From positions 1-58,086 of the forward strand of contig NZ_BAAAYN010000061.1 in the NCBI RefSeq assembly GCF_039536245.1: DNA of 58,086 nt, written 5' to 3'. The first letter of the stretch is position 1, and every line of letters begins with the position of its first letter. The translations under genes and the position numbers were made by a program. Below are positions 43,316 to 50,874 of this stretch, piece after piece. The notes under the pieces are model-generated. The model saw only the letters and a program-made list of their open reading frames with translations. It made no database searches and was not told the origin of the DNA. This stretch comes from Cryptosporangium minutisporangium (GTDB lineage: Bacteria; Actinomycetota; Actinomycetes; Mycobacteriales; Cryptosporangiaceae).

Positions 43316-44756
43316 CCCTGCGTCGGATCCCGGCTCTCCCTCAGCGCCCAGCGACGGTGCGGTCGGCGAGACGAGGGTTAGCCCTGCGTCGGATCCCGGC
43401 TCTCCCTCAGCGCCCAGCGACGGTGCGGTCGGCGAGACGAGGGTTAGCCCTGCGTCGGATCCCGGCTCTCCCTCAGCGCCCAGCGACGGTGCGGTCGGCG
43501 AGACGAGGGTTAGCCCTGCGTCGGATCCCGGCTCTCCCTCAGCGCCCAGCGACGGTGCGGTCGGCGAGACGAGGGTTAGCCCTGCGTCGGATCCCGGCTC
43601 TCCCTCAGCGCCCAGCGACGGTGCGGTCGGCGAGACGAGGGTTAGCCCTGCGTCGGATCCCGGCTCTCCCTCAGCGCCCAGCGACGGTGCGGTCGGCGAG
43701 ACGAGGGTTAGCCCTGCGTCGGATCCCGGCTCTCCCTCAGCGCCCAGCGACGGTGCGGTCGGCGAGACGAGGGTTAGCCCTGCGTCGGATCCCGGCTCTC
43801 CCTCAGCGCCCAGCGACGGTGCGGTCGGCGAGACGAGGGTTGACCGTCCCATTCTGGTCACCGGGTGGTTCAGCTTCCTGCACGGCGAGGCGACCGCCGG
43901 TGACGTGCTCGCGGCCGACGCGGTCACCACGACGCTGGACGCCGCCCGGCTGCCGTACGACGTCGCCTGGTCACCCGGCTTCCGTCCGGACGCCCTGCAC
44001 CTGGACGCCGTCGACCCGTCCGACTACGCCGCGGTGGTGTTCGCCTGCGGGCCGCTGCACAGCACGCCGCCCGGCCCGGGTATCCCCAGTCCGCTGCTCG
44101 ACCTGCACGAGCGGTTCGCGGGCACGCGCCGCGTAGCGGTCGGCGTGTCCGTCCCCGACCCGTGCGACCCGGCCGTGACCGGCTTCGACGTCGTCCTCGC
44201 GAGGGACGCCGCCGACCAGCAGCCGGCGGCCGACCTGGCGCTCGCCGCCCCGGAGCCGTCCCCGGTGCCGGTGGTGGGCGTGATCCTCACCGACGGCCAG
44301 CAGGAGTACGGCGCCCGTCGCCGGCACGGGTCGGTGGCCGATGCGCTCACCGGCTGGCTGCACGGACTCGACGTCGCCCGGCTGCCGCTCGACACCCGGC
44401 TGGACACCCGCGACTGGCGGCTGGCGGCCACGCCCGGCCAGCTGCGCTCGGTGCTGACCTGCCTGGACGCGATCGTCACGACCCGGCTGCACGGGCTGGT
44501 GCTGGGCCTGCAGGCGGGCGTTCCGGTGCTCGCGGTCGATCCGGTGGCCGGCGGCGCCAAGGTGACCGCCCAGGGCAGGGCCCTCGACTGGCCCGCCGTA
44601 CTCGCCGCCGACGACCTGGACAACCTCGAAGACCAGTGGCGGTGGTGCCTCTCCCCCGCGGCCAGGGCCCGCGCGGCGACGTACCGGACCGGGCACGCCC
44701 CGGACGACCTGACCAAGGGGTTGATCGACGCGCTCCGGGTACCGCTGCAGGTATGA
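43305..44756 (+). CDS. Polysaccharide pyruvyltransferase with an 8 x 22-residue repeat N-terminus
   Basis: A 483-residue protein from ATG 43305. Residues ~4-179 are eight identical 22-residue units (SPASDPGSPSAPSDGAVGETRV pattern, read as SPASDPGSPS then APSDGAVGETRV), acidic, Ser/Pro-rich and probably disordered. The rest is a pyruvyltransferase domain: GWFSFLHGEATAGDVLAADA, VILTDGQQEYGARR and TTRLHGLVLGLQAGVPVLA. It transfers pyruvate from PEP onto a sugar as a ketal. There is no in-frame start between the repeats and the domain until GTG 43905, which would remove the conserved GWFSF motif, so the repeats must be translated. Confidence 0.85.
   Translation: MSASPASDPGSPSAPSDGAVGETRVSPASDPGSPSAPSDGAVGETRVSPASDPGSPSAPSDGAVGETRVSPASDPGSPSAPSDGAVGETRVSPASDPGSPSAPSDGAVGETRVSPASDPGSPSAPSDGAVGETRVSPASDPGSPSAPSDGAVGETRVSPASDPGSPSAPSDGAVGETRVDRPILVTGWFSFLHGEATAGDVLAADAVTTTLDAARLPYDVAWSPGFRPDALHLDAVDPSDYAAVVFACGPLHSTPPGPGIPSPLLDLHERFAGTRRVAVGVSVPDPCDPAVTGFDVVLARDAADQQPAADLALAAPEPSPVPVVGVILTDGQQEYGARRRHGSVADALTGWLHGLDVARLPLDTRLDTRDWRLAATPGQLRSVLTCLDAIVTTRLHGLVLGLQAGVPVLAVDPVAGGAKVTAQGRALDWPAVLAADDLDNLEDQWRWCLSPAARARAATYRTGHAPDDLTKGLIDALRVPLQV
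43314..43841 (+). repeat. 8 x 66-bp perfect coding tandem repeat
   Basis: Exactly 528 bp made of eight apparently identical 66-bp units starting at 43314, 43380, 43446, 43512, 43578, 43644, 43710 and 43776. Each starts AGCCCTGCGTCGGATCCCGG and ends GAGACGAGGGTT. The unit length is divisible by 3, so gain or loss of copies keeps the pyruvyltransferase frame. All three plus frames are not equally open: the frame of the upstream GT2 gene meets TAG in every unit. The identity of units implies recent expansion or active homogenisation. Confidence 0.97.
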
Positions 44757-45844
44757 CACGAGTTCTCGCGGTCACCGCCGGCTCGCACAGCGTCGGGGTC
44801 GCGCTGCTCCGGACGACCGGCGACCCGGACGCGATCGAGGAGCTCGCCGCCCGGACCCTGGACGTCGAGCCGGGATCCTCCGAGGCGGCGGACGCGCTCC
44901 GGGACTTCGTCGGAGACCTTCCGGAGCAGCCGGACGCGGTCGGGCACCGACTCGTGCACGGCGGCCGCGTGGTGGCGGTGCCCACCGTCGTCGACGACGC
45001 GCTCGCCGACGCACTGGCCGACACGGCCGACCTGGCGCCGCAGCACGTCCCACCCGCGCTCGCGCTGCTGGCTTCGGCGCGGGACGCCCTCCCGGACGTT
45101 CCCCACTACGTCTGTCCGGACACCGCCTTCCACGCCGGACTGCCACCGGCCGCGGCGATGCTGCCGCTGCCCGCCGAGTGGCGGGAGCGCTGGCGGCTGC
45201 ACCGCTACGGGTTCCACGGCCTGTCCTACGCGTGGGCGTCCCGGCGCGCTGCGGTGCTGCTCGGCCGGCCGTCTCCCAACCTCGTGGTCGCCCATCTCGG
45301 GGGCGGCGGCTCGGTCTGCGCGATCGCCGGCGGGCGGAGCGTCGACACTACGATGGGGATGACGCCGCTGGACGGGATCCCGATGACCAAGCGCTCCGGG
45401 GCGGTGGACCCCGGGCTGTTGCTCTGGCTGCTGGACGGGCGGTTGACGCTCGACGAGCTCTCCGAGGGGTTGCAGCGCCGGTCGGGGCTGCTGGGCATGT
45501 CCGGTGGGCTCTCCGACGACACCCGGGAGCTGGTCGCGTCCTCCGAGCCGGCCGCCGCCGCGGCGCTGGACGCGTACGCGCACGCGGTGCGGCGGGCGAT
45601 CGGGGCGATGGCCGCGTCGCTGCCCCACTTGGACGCGCTGGTGTTCACCGGGGAGATCGGGTGGGACCAGCCCGAGGTGCGCGCGGCGGTCTGCTCGGAG
45701 CTCGCGGTGCTGGGCATTCAGCCGGTGAGCGGCGGCAACCGCGAGGACGACGGCGTGATCTCCAGCGCGGGCGTCCCCGTGCTCGTCGTCGAAACGAAGG
45801 AGGAGCACCAGATCGCCCGAGAAGTGACCACCGCACTCAGGTAG
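44753..45844 (+). CDS. Acetate kinase family protein (ASKHA)
   Basis: A 363-residue acetate-kinase homologue, shorter than the usual ~400. It keeps GHRLVHGG, PDTAFH, HRYGFHGLSY, AHLGGGGS, GMTPLDGIPMTKRSG and the TKEEHQIAR end. Compared with canonical enzymes, the N-terminal INAGSSS asparagine reads as VTAGSHS, and the GIGENS loop reads EIGWDQ, so nucleotide or acyl-phosphate handling may be altered. ATGA overlap with the pyruvyltransferase gene makes it the last gene of the glycan operon. It may supply or recycle an acyl phosphate; its real role there is unknown. Confidence 0.85.
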   Translation: MTRVLAVTAGSHSVGVALLRTTGDPDAIEELAARTLDVEPGSSEAADALRDFVGDLPEQPDAVGHRLVHGGRVVAVPTVVDDALADALADTADLAPQHVPPALALLASARDALPDVPHYVCPDTAFHAGLPPAAAMLPLPAEWRERWRLHRYGFHGLSYAWASRRAAVLLGRPSPNLVVAHLGGGGSVCAIAGGRSVDTTMGMTPLDGIPMTKRSGAVDPGLLLWLLDGRLTLDELSEGLQRRSGLLGMSGGLSDDTRELVASSEPAAAAALDAYAHAVRRAIGAMAASLPHLDALVFTGEIGWDQPEVRAAVCSELAVLGIQPVSGGNREDDGVISSAGVPVLVVETKEEHQIAREVTTALR

Positions 45845-45852
45845 CGCAACCT

Positions 45853-45890
45853 CATATGGACGCTACGAGCCGGTCGGTAGCGTCCATATG
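45853..45890. terminator. Perfect 14-bp hairpin ending the glycan operon
   Basis: CATATGGACGCTAC (45853-45866) and GTAGCGTCCATATG (45877-45890) with a 10-nt loop begin 8 bp after the last stop. It lies between convergent genes (kinase homologue and catalase) and can serve both. A GCTTGTTATTACAAGC hairpin (45900-45915) follows. Confidence 0.8.
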
Positions 45891-45971
45891 GCGTGCTTGG
45901 GCTTGTTATTACAAGCCACGCCGCGCCCGAGCCCGGCGCCCGCCCACGCGGGTGGACGCCGGGCCTCCGTG

Positions 45972-48086
45972 CTACGCCGGCGGAACGGCGGACGCCATCA
46001 CCAGCTCCTGCCGGTCCCAGACCCGGTGCGACCCGACCGCCTGCACGAACGCGGCACCGAAGTCCTTGTCCACCTTGTCCGTGAGCAGCACCCCCGGCCC
46101 GGACGCGATGCCCGCACCAGCGAGCACCTTCGCCCCGTCGCCCCACGCGGCGATCGCCTTGTTGTGCCGGTACGCCTCCAGCAGCAAGATGCGCGCCTTG
46201 ATGTCACCGGCGTCCGGCGTCTCGGCCACACCGGCGGCCACCACGATCGCGTCGAACTCGATCGAGCGGGCGGTGAGGAACGTCCGCTCGACGACCTGCA
46301 TGTGCTTGCCCTTGCCGAGCATCCCGCCGTGGGGGGCAATCACTCGCAGGATCGCGCCGGCGGCCTCGATCGGTCCGCGCAGCTCGTCGATGCCCGCGAG
46401 GTCGGCGCCCGGCCCGGCCACCACGCCGATGATCCGGCCGGTGATCGGCCCCGGCCCCGGCGGGATCTGCGACAGCTTCGGCGACACCGGCCCGTGCGTC
46501 ACCAGTTCGCTCTTCGGCGCCGGCAGCCCCAGCCCGGCCGCGACCGTCTCGCAGAGCGTCGCGTCGATCTTCGCCAGCACCGTGAGGTACCGCTCCTTGA
46601 TCGCCTGCTCGTAGCACTTACCCAGCTCGAACGTGAACGCCTCGATGATGTGCGCCTGCTCGATCGGCGTCAGCGAGTGGTAGAACAGCGCCGCCTGGCT
46701 GAAGTGATCGTCGAACGAGGCCGGGTTCTCCCGCACCTTCGGGCCGGACACCTGGCGCGGGACCTCGACGTACCCGTCGGTCGTGAAGGGACCGCCGCCG
46801 TCGATCGAGTTCGGCAGGTAAGGCGCCTGACCCCGATGGACGGCGGTCTGGTGCATGCCGTCCCGCAGGTTGTCGTTGACCGGGGTGTGCGGCCGGTTGA
46901 TCGGCAGCTGCGGGAAGTTCGGCCCGCCCAGCCGGGTGAGCTGAGTGTCCAGGTAGGAGAAGAGCCGGGCCTGCAGCAGCGGGTCGTTCGTCACCTGGAT
47001 GCCCGGCACCAGGTGACCGAGGTGGAACGCGACCTGCTCGGTCTCGGCGAAGAAGTTGGTGGGGTTCCGGTCGAGCGTCAACTTGCCGACCAGCTGTACC
47101 GGCGCGAGCTCCTCGGGAACGATCTTCGTCGGGTCCAGCAGGTCGATGCCCTCGAACGTCTCCTCCTCGCTGTCCGGGAACAGCTGCAGGCCCAGCTCGT
47201 ACTCGAAGAACGCGCCGGCCTCGATCGAGTCGGCCATGTCCCGGCGGTGGAAGTCGGGGTCGACGCCCGCGGCGATCTGGGCTTCCTCCCAGACCAGCGA
47301 GTGGATACCGGCGACCGGCTTCCAGTGGAACTTCGCCAGGCAGGTCTCCCCCGCCTCGTTCTCCAGCCGGAACGTGTGGACGCCGAAGCCCTCCATCGTC
47401 CGGTAGCTACGCGGGATACCGCGGTCGGACATGTTCCAGAAGACGTGGTGGGTAGCCTCGGTGTGCAGCCCGACGAAGTCCCAGAACGTGTCGTGCGCCG
47501 ACTGGGCCTGCGGGATCTCGCGGTCCGGGTGCGGCTTACCGGCGTGGATGATGTCCGGGAACTTGATGCCGTCCTGGATGAAGAAGACGGGGATGTTGTT
47601 GCCGACGAGGTCGAACGTCCCCTCGTCCGTATAGAACTTGGTGGCGAACCCTCGCGTGTCCCGCACCGTGTCCGCGGACCCGCGGGAGCCCAGCACTGTG
47701 GAGAACCGGACGAAGACGTCGGTCTTCTTGCCCTTCTCGGCGAGGAACTTCGCCTTGGTCGCCGAGCCGGCGTTGCCGTACGCGACGAACGTGCCGTGCG
47801 CTGCGGCGCCACGCGCGTGCACGACCCGCTCGGGGATGCGCTCGTGGTCGAAGTGGGTGATCTTCTCCCGCAGGTGGAAGTCCTCGAGCAGCGACGGACC
47901 GCGCGGTCCTGCCTTGAGCGAGTGGTCGGTGTCGGAGAGCCGTAGCCCCTGCGACGTGGTGAGATGCTCCCCGGCCTGCGCTCGGGGATCGCCGCCGAGC
48001 AGGTGCTCCCGCTCGGTCCGGCCGGTGGGGCTCACCGGCTTCGGTGCGGCTTGGTCGGGATTCTGCGTCACGTTGCTGTCTGCCAT
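45972..48086 (-). CDS. katE: Large-subunit heme catalase (HPII type)
   Basis: A 704-residue catalase. The distal histidine is H90 in RVVHARGAAAHG; STVLGSRGSADTVRDTRGFA and FDLVGNNIPVFFIQD carry the distal Asn region; RLFSYLDTQ carries the proximal heme tyrosine. Residues ~540-704 are the DJ-1/GATase-like C-terminal domain seen only in large catalases. It dismutates H2O2 in the cytoplasm. ATG 48086 is preferred; an upstream in-frame ATG would add only a few atypical residues. It is divergent from an F420-dependent enzyme, with a CGGATG/CATCCG palindrome 32 bp upstream of its start. Confidence 0.93.
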   Translation of the reverse strand: MADSNVTQNPDQAAPKPVSPTGRTEREHLLGGDPRAQAGEHLTTSQGLRLSDTDHSLKAGPRGPSLLEDFHLREKITHFDHERIPERVVHARGAAAHGTFVAYGNAGSATKAKFLAEKGKKTDVFVRFSTVLGSRGSADTVRDTRGFATKFYTDEGTFDLVGNNIPVFFIQDGIKFPDIIHAGKPHPDREIPQAQSAHDTFWDFVGLHTEATHHVFWNMSDRGIPRSYRTMEGFGVHTFRLENEAGETCLAKFHWKPVAGIHSLVWEEAQIAAGVDPDFHRRDMADSIEAGAFFEYELGLQLFPDSEEETFEGIDLLDPTKIVPEELAPVQLVGKLTLDRNPTNFFAETEQVAFHLGHLVPGIQVTNDPLLQARLFSYLDTQLTRLGGPNFPQLPINRPHTPVNDNLRDGMHQTAVHRGQAPYLPNSIDGGGPFTTDGYVEVPRQVSGPKVRENPASFDDHFSQAALFYHSLTPIEQAHIIEAFTFELGKCYEQAIKERYLTVLAKIDATLCETVAAGLGLPAPKSELVTHGPVSPKLSQIPPGPGPITGRIIGVVAGPGADLAGIDELRGPIEAAGAILRVIAPHGGMLGKGKHMQVVERTFLTARSIEFDAIVVAAGVAETPDAGDIKARILLLEAYRHNKAIAAWGDGAKVLAGAGIASGPGVLLTDKVDKDFGAAFVQAVGSHRVWDRQELVMASAVPPA

Positions 48087-48117
48087 GAGCACACTCCGGG
48101 ACATCATCGGACGGAAG

Positions 48118-48129
48118 CGGATGCATCCG
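48118..48129. promoter_or_regulatory. CGGATG-CATCCG palindrome upstream of katE
   Basis: A 12-bp perfect palindrome 32-43 bp upstream of the catalase start. The same CATCCG/CGGATG half-sites occur upstream of the DyP peroxidase gene at 55065-55077 in opposite arrangement. It could be a peroxide-responsive operator; this is inference from symmetry and shared half-sites. Confidence 0.4.
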
Positions 48130-48236
48130 TATGCCACTGGAGGAGCCCTCGAAACCGCTGCGCGCCGATAACTTGAAGAATTCCAGGATGGCCGTCGCGG
48201 AGTGTCAACGGCGATCGGCCGGGCACTCCGACCTTC

Positions 48237-49190
48237 ATGGTGAGCATCGGATACTTCCTGTCCTGCGAGGAGTTCGGCCCGAAAGACCTGGTGGAGCAGG
48301 CCCGCAAGGCCGAGCAGGCCGGCTTCACGCGGCTCTGGATCTCCGACCACTTCCATCCCTGGAACGGCGAGCAGGGCAACAGCCCGTTCGTCTGGTCGGT
48401 GATCGGAGCGCTGTCGGAGGCCGTTTCCCTACCGGTCACGACGGCCGTGACCTGCCCGACCGTGCGCATCCACCCGGCCATCATCGCCCAGGCCGCGGCT
48501 ACCGCCGCGGTGCAGCTGGAGGGCCGGTTCGTGCTCGGTGTCGGCTCCGGCGAAGCCTTGAACGAACACATCCTGGGCGACGCGTGGCCGCCGGCCGGCG
48601 TCCGTCAGGAGATGCTCGAGGAGGCGGTCGCGGTCATCCGTGAGCTGCACACCGGCAAGCTCGTCACGCACCACGGCGAGTACTACGTCGTGGAGAACGC
48701 CCGGATCTACACGCTGCCGGAGCAGCCGGTGCCGATCTACGTCTCGGCGTTCGGAGAGAAGGCGGCCCGTCTCGCCGCGGAGATCGGTGACGGGTTCTGC
48801 ACGACGCAGCCGGACGCTTCTCTCGTCCAGCAGTACCGACGCGCCGGCGGCAAGGGCCCGGCGCAGGGCGGCATGAAGGTCTGTTACGCCCCGGACCGGG
48901 CGTCGGCGGTACGGACCGTGCACCGGCTCTGGCCGAACGAGCAGCTGCCCGGGCAGCTGGCGCAGGAACTGGCGACGCCGCTGCTGTTCGAGCAGGCATC
49001 CGAGCTCATCACCGAGGAGACCATCGATTCGTCGCCGCTGCCGCTCGGGCCGGATCTCGACCAGCACGCCCAGTCCGTGCAGCAGTACGTGGACGCGGGC
49101 TTCGACGAGGTGTACGTGCAGCAGATCGGCGCCGACCAGGACGCGTTCTTCGCGGCTTGGCAGAAGGAGGTCCTCCCCCGCTTCGCCTGA
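48237..49190 (+). CDS. F420-dependent LLM-class oxidoreductase (G6PDH-like)
   Basis: A 317-residue luciferase-like TIM-barrel enzyme: IGYFLSCEEFGPKDLVEQAR, LWISDHFHPWNGEQGNSPFVW, VTCPTVRIHPAIIAQAAAT and GVGSGEALNEHILG. This is the pattern of the F420-dependent glucose-6-phosphate dehydrogenase-like subgroup. It uses the deazaflavin F420, supporting an actinobacterial host. The substrate is not certain. ATG 48237; a GTG immediately follows. It shares a 150-bp gap with katE. Confidence 0.88.
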   Translation: MVSIGYFLSCEEFGPKDLVEQARKAEQAGFTRLWISDHFHPWNGEQGNSPFVWSVIGALSEAVSLPVTTAVTCPTVRIHPAIIAQAAATAAVQLEGRFVLGVGSGEALNEHILGDAWPPAGVRQEMLEEAVAVIRELHTGKLVTHHGEYYVVENARIYTLPEQPVPIYVSAFGEKAARLAAEIGDGFCTTQPDASLVQQYRRAGGKGPAQGGMKVCYAPDRASAVRTVHRLWPNEQLPGQLAQELATPLLFEQASELITEETIDSSPLPLGPDLDQHAQSVQQYVDAGFDEVYVQQIGADQDAFFAAWQKEVLPRFA

Positions 49191-49252
49191 ACACCGCCGC
49201 TGGGGGCGCGCCACGCGCGGGCGCGTCACACGCGGACATGCGTCGGGCGCGG

Positions 49253-49316
49253 GCGCGCGTCCGGAGGGGCGCGCGTCCGGAAGGGCGCGCGTCCGGAAGG
49301 GCGCGCGTCCGGAGAG
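49253..49316. repeat. 16-bp intergenic tandem repeat
   Basis: Four units of 16 bp, GCGCGCGTCCGGA(g/a)(g/a)G, begin at 49253, 49269, 49285 and 49301. They lie between the convergent LLM and GNAT genes, directly before the 41-bp hairpin array. Confidence 0.9.
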
Positions 49317-49321
49317 TGGAT

Positions 49322-49473
49322 TTCGGGAAGACCACCTCTGACGGCGCTTCGCGAGGTGGTCTTTCGGGAACAGCACCTCTCGCCGCGCCCGGAGAGGTGG
49401 TCTCTCGGGAAGACCACCTCTCGGCGCGCTCGGGGAGGTGCATTTTCGGGAAGACCACCTCGCGCGGCGCGAG
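49322..49473. repeat. 41-bp imperfect tandem hairpin repeats
   Basis: (T/C)TCGGGAA starts recur at 49322, 49363, 49404 and 49445, exactly 41 bp apart. Each unit contains a stem such as GACCACCTC paired with GAGGTGGTC around a GC-rich loop. The fourth unit runs up to the GNAT stop codon and has a changed stem, CTCGC/GCGAG. A related element with the same flank but a GGCAAC/GTTGCC stem is at 26047-26096. There are no unique spacers, so this is not CRISPR. Confidence 0.85.
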
Positions 49474-49989
49474 TTACCGGCGGGTGCCCGCTTCGCCGCC
49501 GGAGAAGCGGGCGTAGGTGGTCATCACCTTGCGGAGCCCGCGCCGGGCGTAGAAGCGCTCGGCGCCGTCGTTGCCCGCCAGCACCTCCAGCATCAGGTCG
49601 TGAACGCCGCGGACGTCCAGCTCCGCGTCGACCCGGTCGAGCAGGAGCGTGCCGAGCCCGCGGCCGCGCCACTCCGGCGCCACCGAGAGCGTCTGCAACT
49701 CGGCGATCAGGTCACCGGTGATCCAGGTGTCCTCCGGCCCCTCGATGATCTCGACCAGCGCGTACCCGACCGGGGTCGCGCCGTCGTAGGCGACCAGCAC
49801 GAACGCCTGCGGGTGAGCCAGCCAGTGGTGGTACTGCGCCCGGCGGATCCGCCAGGAGGTGGCCGGCGGGTGGTAGGCGAAACCGGGCAAACCCTCCTGA
49901 TGGTGCGCGTGCAGGGCTAACCAGAGTTCTTTGAGCTCGTCGACGAGCTCGATCCGCCCGATCGTGATCGTCGGTTCCACCGTGTGCAT
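49474..49989 (-). CDS. GNAT-family N-acetyltransferase
   Basis: A 171-residue acetyltransferase with the acetyl-CoA motif A (LQTLSVAPEWRGRGLGTLLL) and the C-terminal motif NDGAERFYARRGLRKV. It acetylates an unknown amine. ATG 49989 gives a start just before TITIGRIELVDELKEL. Its stop abuts the 41-bp repeat array, and it lies 40 bp downstream of the AraC gene on the same strand, so the two may be co-transcribed. Confidence 0.85.
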   Translation of the reverse strand: MHTVEPTITIGRIELVDELKELWLALHAHHQEGLPGFAYHPPATSWRIRRAQYHHWLAHPQAFVLVAYDGATPVGYALVEIIEGPEDTWITGDLIAELQTLSVAPEWRGRGLGTLLLDRVDAELDVRGVHDLMLEVLAGNDGAERFYARRGLRKVMTTYARFSGGEAGTRR

Positions 49990-50029
49990 CCGCCCAGCCT
50001 GCCTCGGCTTTTCGGCACCGACCAGGTAT

Positions 50030-50818
50030 TTAACGGTCACGCGCGAAGTACGTGCCCGGCGGCGCACCAACGGTCCGGTGGAACGCCGCCACGAACGCGC
50101 TGGCCGTTCCGTAGCCGGCGCGCCGGGCCGCCGCCGCGACCGGTTGACCGGCGGCAAGCACCGGCATGGCGGCCCGCAGTCGCGCGTGCGTACGCCAGCG
50201 GCCGAACGAGAGCCCGGTCTCGGCCAGGAACACCCGGCGTAACGTGCGGGCGCTGGCACCGGTCAGCGCGCCCCACTGGGCCAGTGTGCGGCCGTCCGCC
50301 GGATCGTCGATCAGCGCGGCGGCGACCTGGCCGGCGCGGGCGTCCCGCGGCATCGGCAGCGGGATCGCCACCGTGGAGAGCGGCCGGAGCAGGTCGAACA
50401 CGACGGCCTCGGCCCGGATTCGCTGTTCGGTCGGGAGCGCGGCATCGGCGAGGTGGTCGATCAGCGCGGCGAGCAGCGGCGTCACCGCGACCACGGTCGG
50501 CTCGGCCCAAGCCGAGATCGCCGCCGGGCACCGCTCCGGCAGGAAGTACGGGCTCCGGTTCCAGGACGGGTCCACCGCACCGGTCGCGTGGACCACCCCG
50601 GCCGGAACCCACAGCGCCAGTGTCCGGGGCAGGAACCAGGTCTCGTCGCCGACCCGGACGCTGCCCACGCCGCGCCGGGACCACACCAGCTGGTGCGCCG
50701 AGTGCCGGTGCGGCGGGAACCACTCGCCGCCGGTGAGCGCGAAGTCGCCGACCACGACCGCCCCGGGCACGCCGTCGTAAGGGGCGTCCCACATGGGTGC
50801 GTGGCCGTTACGCGACAT
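50030..50818 (-). CDS. AraC-family regulator with N-terminal cupin
   Basis: A 262-residue regulator. The N-terminal cupin-like sensor has FPPHRHSAHQLVWSRRGVGS; the C-terminal double helix-turn-helix starts near residue 165 (LAQWGALTGASARTLRRVFLAETGLSFGRWRTHARL) and ends GYGTASAFVAAFHRTVG. It resembles the AraC-cupin group that senses small molecules through the sensor histidines. It is divergent from the methyltransferase gene at 50875 (56-bp gap) and upstream of the GNAT gene. Confidence 0.87.
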   Translation of the reverse strand: MSRNGHAPMWDAPYDGVPGAVVVGDFALTGGEWFPPHRHSAHQLVWSRRGVGSVRVGDETWFLPRTLALWVPAGVVHATGAVDPSWNRSPYFLPERCPAAISAWAEPTVVAVTPLLAALIDHLADAALPTEQRIRAEAVVFDLLRPLSTVAIPLPMPRDARAGQVAAALIDDPADGRTLAQWGALTGASARTLRRVFLAETGLSFGRWRTHARLRAAMPVLAAGQPVAAAARRAGYGTASAFVAAFHRTVGAPPGTYFARDR

Positions 50819-50874
50819 GGCTTGGCAAGCTAGCGCATCGCGGCCGCGCGTGCTCCGCGCCTAACGTCCCGCTC

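Noticed and set aside
43314-43841. Possible CRISPR array
   Set aside because: The 66-bp units are identical end to end with no unique spacers, and no cas gene is present. The array is coding.
43172-43930. Minus-strand open frame across the repeat array
   Set aside because: It consists only of translated repeats plus shadow sequence, has no ribosome site, and lies inside a plus-strand operon.
42937-44136. Long alternative-frame reading through the 66-bp repeats (LALRRIPALPQRPATVRSARRG units)
   Set aside because: A 66-bp unit keeps any stop-free frame open. Only the frame that joins the pyruvyltransferase domain has a recognisable protein on one side and a start at the correct overlap.
43905-44756. 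Internal GTG 43905 as the true pyruvyltransferase start
   Set aside because: It would remove the conserved GWFSFLHGEATAGD N-terminus and lacks a ribosome site; translation from 43305 overlaps the previous gene as elsewhere in the operon.
49322-49473. Possible CRISPR array or attachment site
   Set aside because: Units are contiguous and hairpin-bearing without spacers; no cas, integrase or tRNA gene is nearby.
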